From Sulfurivirga caldicuralii (GTDB lineage Bacteria > Pseudomonadota > Gammaproteobacteria > Thiomicrospirales > Thiomicrospiraceae), in NCBI GenBank assembly GCA_015661715.1, contig DQVN01000030.1, positions 1-9,738 of the forward strand: DNA of 9,738 bases, read 5' to 3'. Below are positions 1 through 7,876 of the stretch, piece after piece. Under the pieces are notes generated by a model. The model was not told the DNA's origin. It saw nothing but the letters and a program-made list of their open reading frames with translations, and did no database searches. The translations under genes and the position numbers were made by a program. Every line of letters starts with the position of its first letter. Position 1 is the stretch's first letter.

Positions 1-729
<729 letters not shown>

Positions 730-1308
730 TTATTCCGCTTCTTTGCTGACAATCACCCGCGCCGGACGCACCAAACGCTCGTTAAGGCTGTAGCCTTTCT
801 GAATCACCTCAATCACCTCATTGGGCGCGTGCTCCGCCGAAGGCACCATGGTCATGGCCTCATGCCGCTGAGGATCGAACGGTTCGCCTTGCGGGTCGAT
901 GCGCGCCACGCCAAACTCAGCCAACACATCGATAAGCATTTTCAAGGTCATCTCCATGCCTTCGCGCAGGGTTTCGACGGTGGCGCCCTCCTTGCGGGCT
1001 GCCTCAATGCCCATTTCTAAACTGTCCACCACCGGCAGCAATGCATTGACGAATTTCTCCAAAGCAAACTTATGGGCGTTTTCCACATCCAGGCGGGTAC
1101 GGCGGCGCAGGTTTTCCATCTCGGCCATCACACGCAGCAGCTTTTCCTGGTGTTCATCCGCCTGCCGCCGCGCCTCTTGCAACGCCTGCTCCAGATCGGC
1201 TGAAACCTGCTCCTCCGCCGCTTCCAAATCTTCGATCACCTCTTGCGGCGTTTCCGGCGTCTTCTGCTGGTTTTTTTCTTCCTGAACCTGCTTGTTTTCT
1301 TCGCTCAT
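730..1308 (-). CDS. grpE: Nucleotide exchange factor GrpE
   Basis: GrpE is the homodimeric co-chaperone that drives ADP release from DnaK and acts as a thermosensor of the DnaK cycle. The 192-residue product has normal family length. Residues 1-35 are acidic and polar and probably disordered. A long helical coiled-coil region follows (about 36-100, rich in E, A, R, Q, with LLRVMAEMENLRRR). The C-terminal part is the beta domain that contacts DnaK and carries the GrpE signature: FDPQRHEAM, then NEVIEVIQKGY, then RLVRPARVIVS. The ATG at 1308 has a GAGGTG ribosome binding site a few bases upstream. It lies 27 bases after hrcA and 73 bases before dnaK in the same direction, so the CIRCE-controlled promoter upstream of hrcA probably transcribes it. 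Confidence 0.98.
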   Translation of the reverse strand: MSEENKQVQEEKNQQKTPETPQEVIEDLEAAEEQVSADLEQALQEARRQADEHQEKLLRVMAEMENLRRRTRLDVENAHKFALEKFVNALLPVVDSLEMGIEAARKEGATVETLREGMEMTLKMLIDVLAEFGVARIDPQGEPFDPQRHEAMTMVPSAEHAPNEVIEVIQKGYSLNERLVRPARVIVSKEAE

Positions 1309-1335
1309 GTTTCACCTCGTATGAATTCGGTTAAA

Positions 1336-2379
1336 TCATCTGTTCAATGGGGCCAGCTCACCCTTTTTCAAGACAGCATCCAGCACCTTGGCGGTGATGT
1401 CCACCAAAGGAATAACCTTCTCATAAGGCATGCGCCGCGGCCCGATCACCCCCAGCACCCCCACCAACGCTTCCCCCATCTCATAAGGATGGGTCACCAC
1501 CGCACAAGGCTCGTACAGCTCCACCCCAGTTTCTCGCCCGATAAAGACTTGCAGTCCCTGTGCCTGCAAGCTCCTGTCCAGCAAATGCAACAGATGGCGT
1601 TGCTGTTCAAAGGCATCGAACAAAGCGCGTAACCGGGACACATCCGCCATCTCCTCATACTGCAGCAGCTTCGCTTCCCCGGCAATGCGAACCTCAGCAT
1701 GGCCATGGGCCTCCAACGCTCCTTGCGCCCCCTGCAAAACCTTGGCCATGCCATGATTAAGCTGATGGCTCAGCGCACGCATGCGGCTTACTAACGCATC
1801 CCGCGCCTGTTGCAGCGTCAACCCCACCAGCTCTTGATTAAAGAAATCCGCCATCTGCGCCAGTTGCCCGGCATCCACCGGTGTATCCAGCTCAATAAAA
1901 CGGTTTTCCGCCTCCTGGTCATTGAACACCAGCACCATCAAAACCCGACGCTCGGTCAAGGGCATCAATGCCACATGGCTGACTCGCTCCCGGGCGCGGT
2001 CAGGCAGGCGCACCACACTGACCAGCCCGGTCAATTCCGACAATAAAGCATTGGCTTTCTCAATGGCCGCTTCAGGCTCACCCGCCTGCTCAAGTTCACG
2101 GGTCAAGGTTGCCACATACTCCCGGGAAATAGGTTGACATGTCAGAAAGTGATCCACATACAGGCGCAGCCCCCGCGCCGTCGGCACCCGTCCCGCCGAG
2201 GTATGGGGCGACTCAATCAACCCCATGGCTTCCAAATCAGCCATGACATTACGGATGGTGGCCGGGCTGAGTTGGATTTCCGGCAACTTGGACAAGGTGC
2301 GGGAACCCACGGGTTTACCCGCCTCCAGGTATAATTCGACCAGCTTTTTCAACAGCAGTTGATCGCGTTCGCCCAACAT
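1336..2379 (-). CDS. hrcA: Heat-inducible transcription repressor HrcA
   Basis: HrcA is the repressor that binds the CIRCE operator and represses chaperone operons; in known systems its folding depends on GroEL. Residues 1-75 form the winged helix-turn-helix (LSPATIRNVMADLEAMGLI is the recognition region), ending in the conserved SAGRVPTARGLRLYV motif (61-75). A GAF-like and dimerisation region follows. The C-terminal family motif GVIGPRRMPYEKVIPLVD is present. I chose ATG at 2379: AGGAG (2388-2392) sits 8 bases upstream, the protein then starts MLGERDQLLLK like other HrcA proteins, and 347 residues is usual. An in-frame GTG at 2427 would add 16 residues (363 in total). It is first in hrcA-grpE-dnaK. 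The perfect CIRCE upstream predicts autorepression. Confidence 0.96.
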   Translation of the reverse strand: MLGERDQLLLKKLVELYLEAGKPVGSRTLSKLPEIQLSPATIRNVMADLEAMGLIESPHTSAGRVPTARGLRLYVDHFLTCQPISREYVATLTRELEQAGEPEAAIEKANALLSELTGLVSVVRLPDRARERVSHVALMPLTERRVLMVLVFNDQEAENRFIELDTPVDAGQLAQMADFFNQELVGLTLQQARDALVSRMRALSHQLNHGMAKVLQGAQGALEAHGHAEVRIAGEAKLLQYEEMADVSRLRALFDAFEQQRHLLHLLDRSLQAQGLQVFIGRETGVELYEPCAVVTHPYEMGEALVGVLGVIGPRRMPYEKVIPLVDITAKVLDAVLKKGELAPLNR

Positions 2380-2443
2380 GGCATCATCTCCTGATTGCGC
2401 TTTATGAGCCGCGGGTTTATGGGTCACAACGTCAACCCCTCTG

Positions 2444-2470
2444 TTAGCACTCTCGCCTTTCGAGTGCTAA
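2444..2470. promoter_or_regulatory. CIRCE operator (HrcA binding site)
   Basis: A perfect inverted repeat, TTAGCACTC (2444-2452), nine bases, then GAGTGCTAA (2462-2470), matches the established CIRCE consensus exactly, including spacer length. It lies between divergent hrcA and nadK, 64 bases upstream of the chosen hrcA start and 32 bases upstream of nadK. It covers the predicted hrcA transcription start, so bound HrcA should block initiation, and the repeat would also be in the 5' end of the hrcA transcript. The presence of hrcA next door makes the assignment secure. Confidence 0.97.
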
Positions 2471-2498
2471 TTATGGAGATGCCTTAAAACAGGGTCAA
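2470..2498 (-). promoter_or_regulatory. Sigma-70-type promoter for hrcA-grpE-dnaK
   Basis: On the minus strand, TTGACC (2493-2498) and CATAAT (2470-2475) are separated by exactly 17 bases, each one mismatch from the sigma-70 consensus hexamers. The last base of the -10 hexamer is the first base of CIRCE, so transcription would start near 2463, inside the operator. Placement and spacing fit the classical HrcA-repressed promoter. The site is read from the sequence; activity is inferred. Confidence 0.75.
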
Positions 2499-2502
2499 GC
2501 AC

Positions 2503-3393
2503 ATGAGCACACAATTCAAGCGGGTTGGCTTATTTGGCAAACCCAATGCACTGGAAGCCTGGGACACCATTGGGCGCGTCATCGACTTTCTGCGACAACA
2601 GGGCTGTGCAGTCGCCCTGGAAACCGAGTGTTGTGTCGACTTCCCTCACGCCCGCTATGGTGCCAAACCCATGCCTCGGGCCAAACTCTGTGAACAGATC
2701 GATCTGGGCATCGCCATTGGCGGCGATGGCACCTTCCTCAATGCGGCCCGCGATGTGGTCGGCTGCCAGGTGCCCTTGTTAGGCATTAACCTAGGGCGTC
2801 TGGGCTTTCTGGCAGATTTCTCACCTGACAAACTGGAAGAGACCCTGCGCGCCGTTCTTGAGGGAGACTATATCCGGGAGGCCCGCACCCTGTTGCAAGT
2901 GCGTATTTTTGAGGAAAAACAAGAAGTCTTCCGCCAACTGGCGCTCAATGATGTGGTGGTACACAAACGAGACACCCCGCGCATGATCGAATTCAACACC
3001 TTTGTTGACGATCATTTCATGATGCGTCAGCGCTCGGACGGCTTGATTATCGCCACCCCCACCGGCTCCACCGCCTATGCCCTCTCCGCAGGCGGGCCCA
3101 TCCTGGATCCGCGGGTGGATGCGCTGGTACTGGTGAGCATCAACCCCCACACCTTGAGCAATCGCCCGGTGGTGATTCCTGCCAGCAGCATGGTTAAAGT
3201 CATTCCCCACAAAAACTGCACCGGCTCAGCCAAAGTAATCTGTGATGGACAGGTCACCTTTGAAATCCAGCCATGGCATATCACCCAAGTCGCCCAATTC
3301 GAACAAAAGTTGACCATACTGCATCCCCGCGACTACAACTACTATGACATCCTGCGCACCAAACTGGCCTGGGGAGGCCACAACCGATGCTGA
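2503..3393 (+). CDS. nadK: NAD kinase (NadK/PpnK)
   Basis: ATP-dependent NAD kinase (EC 2.7.1.23), which phosphorylates NAD+ to NADP+ in the cytoplasm and sets the NADPH pool. The 296-residue length is typical of proteobacterial enzymes. Diagnostic motifs are in order: GGDGTFLNAAR (73-83) with the catalytic-site GGDG, GINLGRLGFLADF (94-106), ND (149-150), SDGLIIATPTGSTAY (178-192) and GGPILDP (197-203). The ATG at 2503 is preceded by AGGG, only a modest ribosome binding site, about 8 bases upstream. It is divergent from hrcA and overlaps recN by 7 bases. In E. coli nadK also lies between grpE and recN; here hrcA is added. CIRCE lies 32 bases upstream of the start, so HrcA influence is possible. 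No strong plus-strand promoter could be picked out in the intergenic region. Confidence 0.97.
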   Translation: MSTQFKRVGLFGKPNALEAWDTIGRVIDFLRQQGCAVALETECCVDFPHARYGAKPMPRAKLCEQIDLGIAIGGDGTFLNAARDVVGCQVPLLGINLGRLGFLADFSPDKLEETLRAVLEGDYIREARTLLQVRIFEEKQEVFRQLALNDVVVHKRDTPRMIEFNTFVDDHFMMRQRSDGLIIATPTGSTAYALSAGGPILDPRVDALVLVSINPHTLSNRPVVIPASSMVKVIPHKNCTGSAKVICDGQVTFEIQPWHITQVAQFEQKLTILHPRDYNYYDILRTKLAWGGHNRC

Positions 3394-5054
3394 CCAGCCT
3401 GCATATCCGCAACCTGGCGCTGATCGAAACGCTGGAACTGCCGCTAAACCAAGGGTTCATCGCCCTGACCGGTGAAACGGGGGCGGGCAAATCCATCTTG
3501 CTCGACGCTCTAGGTCTGACCCTGGGCGCGCGGGCAGATACCAGTCTGGTACGCCATGGCTGCGACAAAGCAGATGTCCAGGCCACCTTCGATATTCAGG
3601 CGCTGCCCCACATTCAAAGCTGGCTGGAGACGCAGGCGTTAAGAGATGAGGAAGAACCCAATACCTTGCTATTGCGCCGGGTGGTGCGGGCCACTGGCGG
3701 CTCCAGCGCCTGGATCAACGGCATCAAGGTGCCTGCTGGTCAATTGCAATATCTGGGCGAACAACTGGTGGACATCCATGGACAACATGCCCATCAGATG
3801 CTGCTAAAAAGCGCCCATCAACGCCAACTGCTGGATGCCTTCGCCGACCATAACGATCTACTCAACCAGACCCAATCCGCTTATCAGCGCTGGCGCCACC
3901 TGCAGAAAACCCTGGCCGAAAAACGCGCGCTTCAAGCGGACCAGGCCGATCAACTGGCATTGATAGCATTTAAACTCAAGGATCTGGATGCCCTCAACCC
4001 GTCAACCGAGCAGTATCAGGCGTTAAGCCAACAACAGACCCAACTGGCCCACGCCGAAACCCTGCTGCATGACAGCCAACGGGCTGCCGAGGCGCTGAAC
4101 GGTGAACAGGGCGCCTCGCACCAACTAACCCTGGCGGTAAAGGCCTTAGAACGCATCGCCCAAATTGATCCTCAACTGACCGCTTTGCTGACCCAGCTCA
4201 ATGAACTACGCATCGGGGTGGAAGAGGCCGGCCGCGATCTGCACCATTATGCTCAAGGCATTGATCTGGACCCGGCCCAATTGGCCCAGGTGGAAGAAGA
4301 GTTGGCGGAATACCACCGTCTGGCGAAAAAATTCATGGTGGAACCTGAAACCCTGGCGGCATACCACGCTGAACTCAAATCCCGCCATGAGCAGCTGCTG
4401 CATATGGATGCCCACTTGGACGCCCTGGAAGCAGACATGGCACAGGCCTGGCAGGCCTATGAAACCGCAGCGCTTGCCTTGCGCGCCAGCCGCCAACAGG
4501 CCGCTGAGTGCCTTAAAGCCGCCGTTGAAACCTTAATCCACCCCCTGGGCCTGCCCCATGCCCGCTTTAGTGTCCAGCTGAACGAACAGAGCGCGGATGC
4601 TTCAGGCATGGATCAGGTAACCTTCATGCTGACCACCAACCCAGGCCAACCACCGGCGCCGTTACACAAGGTCGCTTCTGGCGGCGAGCTGGCGCGCATC
4701 AGTCTGGCGCTGGAGGTAGCCTTAGCCGAAGTGGCTGGCGTGCCCACGCTGATTTTCGATGAGGTGGATGTAGGCATTGGCGGCCGTGTAGCCGAGCAAG
4801 TGGGCCGTCTTATGCGTCGTTTAGGTGCGCACCGTCAGGTGTTGGCCATTACCCATCAGCCCCAAGTAGCCGCCTGCGCCCATCATCATCTCAAGGTGGA
4901 GAAATTGCAGCAGGCCGAGCAGACGCGGACTCAGGTTATACGCCTGTCCCCAACCGCCCGCGCCCAAGAACTGGCCCGCATGCTCGGTGGCGCCACCATA
5001 ACGGACACCACGCTTAAACATGCCCAAGAGATGCTGGCCCAAGGCCAGCGCTGA
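3387..5054 (+). CDS. recN: DNA repair protein RecN (SMC-like ATPase)
   Basis: RecN is an SMC-like ATPase that acts with RecA in double-strand-break repair and holds DNA ends or sister chromatids together. The 555-residue product matches the E. coli protein in length. It starts MLTSLHIRNLALIE, with Walker A GETGAGKS at 29-36. The middle (about 150-370) is Q/A/L/E-rich and predicted to form the antiparallel coiled coil, shorter than in true SMC proteins. The C-terminal head carries the ABC signature SGGELARISLALE from residue 431, and Walker B LIFDEVD with D458 and E459, followed by GIGG and the D/H-loop region LAITHQPQVAA. The start overlaps the nadK stop (ATGCTGA) and has GGGGAGG 9 bases upstream inside nadK, implying translational coupling. 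I saw no LexA-type CTGT-N8-ACAG box near either start. Confidence 0.97.
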   Translation: MLTSLHIRNLALIETLELPLNQGFIALTGETGAGKSILLDALGLTLGARADTSLVRHGCDKADVQATFDIQALPHIQSWLETQALRDEEEPNTLLLRRVVRATGGSSAWINGIKVPAGQLQYLGEQLVDIHGQHAHQMLLKSAHQRQLLDAFADHNDLLNQTQSAYQRWRHLQKTLAEKRALQADQADQLALIAFKLKDLDALNPSTEQYQALSQQQTQLAHAETLLHDSQRAAEALNGEQGASHQLTLAVKALERIAQIDPQLTALLTQLNELRIGVEEAGRDLHHYAQGIDLDPAQLAQVEEELAEYHRLAKKFMVEPETLAAYHAELKSRHEQLLHMDAHLDALEADMAQAWQAYETAALALRASRQQAAECLKAAVETLIHPLGLPHARFSVQLNEQSADASGMDQVTFMLTTNPGQPPAPLHKVASGGELARISLALEVALAEVAGVPTLIFDEVDVGIGGRVAEQVGRLMRRLGAHRQVLAITHQPQVAACAHHHLKVEKLQQAEQTRTQVIRLSPTARAQELARMLGGATITDTTLKHAQEMLAQGQR

Positions 5055-5076
5055 AGGGGGGTCCCCCTAATTTTTT
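5055..5076 (+). terminator. Rho-independent terminator after recN
   Basis: Immediately after the recN stop codon, AGGGG(G) and (C)CCCCT pair around a short loop (5055-5068). AA and six T (5071-5076) follow. The stem is short but purely GC apart from its base, and the T-run is directly in place, so it should end nadK-recN transcription. Confidence 0.7.
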
Positions 5077-5094
5077 GCAAGCCCGTTTTTCGCC

Positions 5095-5133
5095 TGGCGT
5101 TTGCCTAGGAAAACCTGGAAAAACGCCCATTTT
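5095..5133. terminator. Imperfect hairpin in the convergent recN/gloA gap
   Basis: TGGCGTTTGCCTAGG (5095-5109) and CCTGGAAAAACGCCCA (5114-5129) pair imperfectly around an AAAA loop; on the plus strand ATTTT follows. It lies between the ends of convergent recN and gloA and could be a backup terminator for recN. Read from the gloA side the tail is poorer in T. The structure is visible; function is a guess. Confidence 0.35.
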
Positions 5134-5142
5134 GCGCGGTTT

Positions 5143-5529
5143 TCACTCCCTGGGACCTAAAAGCTCGATTTGATAACCGTCCGGATCTTCCACAAAGGCG
5201 ATAATGGTGGTGCCCGCATTCATAGGCCCCGCTTCACGAATGATCTTCCCCCCACGGGCGCGAATCTCTTCCACCGCCTGATAGACATCATCCACCTCAA
5301 TAGCGATATGTCCAAAGCCATTGCCCAGATCGTAATGGTCCACACCCCAGTTGTAAGTAAGCTCCAGCACACAGGTCTCACTTTCCGGGCCATAGCCCAG
5401 AAACGCCAGGGTGAACTTACCATCGGGATAGTCTTTCCGACGCAGCAGTTTCATCCCCAATACATTGGTATAGAAATCAATGGATCGCTCAAGGTCACCC
5501 ACACGGATCATGGTGTGCAAGAAGCGCAT
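5143..5529 (-). CDS. gloA: Lactoylglutathione lyase (glyoxalase I)
   Basis: Glyoxalase I (EC 4.4.1.5) converts the hemithioacetal of methylglyoxal and glutathione to S-lactoylglutathione in the cytoplasm, detoxifying methylglyoxal. The 128-residue product has two beta-alpha-beta-beta-beta modules of the VOC superfold. All four metal ligands of the E. coli enzyme are at the same positions: H5, E56, H74 and E122. The short form without the extra loops of the zinc enzymes suggests the Ni/Co-activated class. I chose ATG at 5529 because [10 protein letters not shown] is the family N-terminus and GGGGAGAG (5536-5543) lies 6 bases upstream; the frame is open back to 5631, but that would add 34 unrelated residues. 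The gene overlaps the end of the upstream MFS gene by 22 bases, so it is probably the last gene of aroC-MFS-gloA. It implies a glutathione-using organism. Confidence 0.96.
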   Translation of the reverse strand: MRFLHTMIRVGDLERSIDFYTNVLGMKLLRRKDYPDGKFTLAFLGYGPESETCVLELTYNWGVDHYDLGNGFGHIAIEVDDVYQAVEEIRARGGKIIREAGPMNAGTTIIAFVEDPDGYQIELLGPRE

Positions 5530-6671
5530 GTTCGTCTCTCCCCGTAATGATGAAAAATCCACAAAGCCAACAGTACCATGAGAATGGAGACACCATAGCC
5601 CAGTGCGCCCCCACCCCAGTGCCATAGCCAACCGCCCAACAGCGCGCCCACGCCACCGCCCAGGCCATGGCTCACAGCGGCATAGAGCCCTTGACCGCGC
5701 ACCTGAAGGGCGCCAGTGAAATAGCGGTCAATCAGGGTAATGGCCGCCCCATGAAACAGGGCATAGCTGGCCGCATGGAGCGCCTGGGCAAACACCTGAA
5801 CGGCCACATCGGTCGGCCACAACAGATTCAACCCCCAACGCAGCGCTGTCAGCACCATGGCCACTTGAAGCAAGAAGGGCACCGACCAGCGGACAAACAG
5901 ACGGTGCATCAGGAAAAACAGTCCCACTTCCACCGCCACCGCCCAAGCCCATAGCTGGCTGATCAGGGTCTTATCCAGCCCGGCCTGCTCCAAAGCAATG
6001 GAGTAAAAATTGTAATAGACGCCGTGGGAGGCGGTGACCAGAAAGGTGGTGGCCAATAACGCCAGCACCGCAGGCTGACGCAACACACTGCTCAACGAGG
6101 GCAACCCATCAACCGGCGTGGTGGTTTGCGCCTCTTGCAGCAGCAGGGTGCTGAACAGAAGCAGCAGGGACATCCCCAAAAGCAACGGGGGCAACTGTTC
6201 AATCCCCACCTGCTGCAACAGGGGCCCGGCCAATAAAACCCCCAGAATAAAGCCAATGGATCCCCATAGGCGGATCCGCCCATAGCGCCCTTTATCATGC
6301 AAGCGCGCCAGGGTAATGGCCTCCACCTGAGGCAGCATGGCATGGTAGAAAAAGCTAAACGCCAGCGTAGTAAGCAAAATAGCCGTAAAGGTCTCAGCCC
6401 ACAACCAACCCGCCAGCAACCCGCCGCTGAGTAGCGCCGCCAGCCGGGCCCAGCGCACCCGATGGCCGGTCACATCGCTCAAATGCCCCCAGAGGGCAGG
6501 GGCCACCATTTTGGTGCCAATAAAAGCCCCCATCACAATGCCGATCTGCACCGCGCTGAGGCCCCGATCGGCCAGCCAGAGGCTGGCATAGGGCACCAGC
6601 ACACCTAACCAGGCAAAGTAGAAAAAATAAAAAGCCGCCAGATCCCACAAGCGGCGCGCAGACCCCCTCAT
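5508..6671 (-). CDS. MFS transporter, HcaT/PPP-like family
   Basis: Inner-membrane transporter of the major facilitator superfamily, 387 residues, with about twelve hydrophobic segments spread over the whole length. The N-terminus ([20 protein letters not shown]) and the segment [17 protein letters not shown] resemble the MFS_1-like group that includes E. coli HcaT, a putative 3-phenylpropionate transporter. The glycine-rich C-terminal segment [20 protein letters not shown] also fits this group. The substrate cannot be read from the sequence, and the HcaT name should not be taken as evidence for phenylpropionate. The ATG at 6671 directly follows the aroC stop (TGAATGAGG, zero spacing), with only a G-run as ribosome binding site, so translation probably depends on aroC. 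The 3' end overlaps gloA by 22 bases. From memory, a similar MFS gene follows aroC in Pseudomonas, suggesting an old association. Confidence 0.88.
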   Translation of the reverse strand: MRGSARRLWDLAAFYFFYFAWLGVLVPYASLWLADRGLSAVQIGIVMGAFIGTKMVAPALWGHLSDVTGHRVRWARLAALLSGGLLAGWLWAETFTAILLTTLAFSFFYHAMLPQVEAITLARLHDKGRYGRIRLWGSIGFILGVLLAGPLLQQVGIEQLPPLLLGMSLLLLFSTLLLQEAQTTTPVDGLPSLSSVLRQPAVLALLATTFLVTASHGVYYNFYSIALEQAGLDKTLISQLWAWAVAVEVGLFFLMHRLFVRWSVPFLLQVAMVLTALRWGLNLLWPTDVAVQVFAQALHAASYALFHGAAITLIDRYFTGALQVRGQGLYAAVSHGLGGGVGALLGGWLWHWGGGALGYGVSILMVLLALWIFHHYGERRTCASCTP

Positions 6672-7781
6672 TCAACCCCCATCACCCAGCCGGGCCAGAT
6701 CGGGCATGGGCGGGGTTACATCGCCATTTTGCGCCCGATGCCGCAGCCAGTGATCCATCAGCACAATAGCCATCTGCGCCTCGGCGATGGGCACCGCCCG
6801 AATACCCACGCAGGGATCATGACGCCCTTTGGTCACCATCTCAGTGGGCTGCATATCCCGGGTAACGCTGCGCCCCGGCACCATAATGCTGGAGGTGGGT
6901 TTCAAGGCAATCCGCGCGACAATATCCTGCCCCGTGGCAATGCCCCCCAGAATACCGCCCGCATGGTTGCTGAGAAAACCTTGATCGGGGGTGATTTCAT
7001 CCCGGTGCTCACTACCGCGCTGATTGACCGCGGCAAAACCCTCACCGATTTCCACCCCCTTGACGGCGTTGATACTCATCAACGCCTTGGCCAAGTCGGC
7101 ATCCAAGCGATCAAAGACCGGCTCCCCCAAGCCGACCGGCACGCGCTGCGCCACCACAGTCACCGCCGCGCCAATGGAATCACCGGTCTTCTTCAATTCC
7201 AGGAGAAATTGTTCCATTTTGGGCAGTGCATCGGGATCGGGACAAAACAACGCATTGGTGTCGATAAAGTCCCGTTCCACCCGCTCGATGGACACCGGGC
7301 CGATTTGACTGACATAGCCGTAGATCTCCACCCCCAGCCGCTCAGCCAGATATTTCTTGGCAATGGCGCCTGCGGCCACTCGCATGGCCGTCTCCCGCGC
7401 CGAAGCACGACCGCCCCCACGATAATCCCGAATACCATATTTCTGCAGATAGGTGTAGTCCGCATGGGCGGGGCGGAAGGTTGCAGCGATCTGGCTGTAA
7501 TCCTGCGAACGGACATCGGTATTCTCAATCACCATGGCGATGGGGGTGCCTGTGGTCTGACCTTCAAACACCCCGGAGAGAATCTTCACCTTGTCCGGTT
7601 CACGCCGTGGGGTGGTAAACTTAGAGCGGCCAGGACGACGCCGCTCCAGATCTTGCTGAATATCCGCCTCACTCAATGCCAACCCTGGCGGACAGCCATC
7701 CACAATGCACACCAACGCTGGCCCATGGCTTTCCCCTGCGGTGGTGACACGAAACAGTTCCCCCAGCGTATTACCTGCCAT
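6672..7781 (-). CDS. aroC: Chorismate synthase
   Basis: Chorismate synthase (EC 4.2.3.5) converts 5-enolpyruvylshikimate-3-phosphate to chorismate, the last step of the shikimate pathway, using reduced FMN. The 369-residue product is of bacterial family length. The three family signatures are present: [14 protein letters not shown] (from residue 16), RPAHADYTY (103-111) with [10 protein letters not shown] (122-131), and [14 protein letters not shown] in the C-terminal half. The arginine-rich [15 protein letters not shown] (47-61) is the usual phosphate-binding region. I chose ATG at 7781: AGGAG (7789-7793) lies 7 bases upstream and [12 protein letters not shown] is the family start. The frame is open to 7802, but that start would lie within the T-rich tail of the upstream hairpin. 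It heads aroC-MFS-gloA and is 95 bases from the carbonic anhydrase gene. Confidence 0.98.
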   Translation of the reverse strand: MAGNTLGELFRVTTAGESHGPALVCIVDGCPPGLALSEADIQQDLERRRPGRSKFTTPRREPDKVKILSGVFEGQTTGTPIAMVIENTDVRSQDYSQIAATFRPAHADYTYLQKYGIRDYRGGGRASARETAMRVAAGAIAKKYLAERLGVEIYGYVSQIGPVSIERVERDFIDTNALFCPDPDALPKMEQFLLELKKTGDSIGAAVTVVAQRVPVGLGEPVFDRLDADLAKALMSINAVKGVEIGEGFAAVNQRGSEHRDEITPDQGFLSNHAGGILGGIATGQDIVARIALKPTSSIMVPGRSVTRDMQPTEMVTKGRHDPCVGIRAVPIAEAQMAIVLMDHWLRHRAQNGDVTPPMPDLARLGDGG

Positions 7782-7794
7782 CTGCCTTCTCCTG

Positions 7795-7825
7795 AAAAAC
7801 AATAAACCCTGCTATTTTAGCAGGG
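7795..7825 (-). terminator. Hairpin with T-rich tail between carbonic anhydrase gene and aroC
   Basis: A perfect 8-bp stem, CCCTGCTA and TAGCAGGG (7807-7825, 3-base loop), is followed on the minus strand by TTTATTGTTTTT (7795-7806). It fits an intrinsic terminator for prmB-CA, although the T-run is interrupted. It ends just before the aroC ribosome binding site, so it could also limit read-through into aroC. No convincing separate aroC promoter was found; TTGAGC, 17 bases, TACTGC upstream of the hairpin is weak. Confidence 0.65.
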
Positions 7826-7876
7826 CCGTTCGAACCATGGCGCAGGCTCAGGCAGTACCTGAACGCTCATCTCAGC

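Noticed and set aside
3330..3420. Possible LexA (SOS) box before recN
   Set aside because: recN is SOS-induced in several bacteria, but no CTGT-N8-ACAG or close variant was found here or upstream of nadK.
5530..5631. N-terminal extension of gloA by 34 residues
   Set aside because: The extension lies inside the MFS gene, does not look like glyoxalase, and shifts the metal ligand numbering; ATG at 5529 has a good ribosome binding site and places the ligands at exactly 5, 56, 74 and 122.
6729..7805. Long plus-strand open frame of 358 codons opposite aroC
   Set aside because: It is antisense to a certain aroC, its product is rich in H, P, R and Q without any recognisable motif, and it has no sensible ribosome binding site. 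Codon bias of aroC explains the absence of stops.
7848..7862. Small inverted repeat TCAGG-N5-CCTGA downstream of the carbonic anhydrase gene
   Set aside because: Five-base arms are expected by chance, and there is no T-run or other context.
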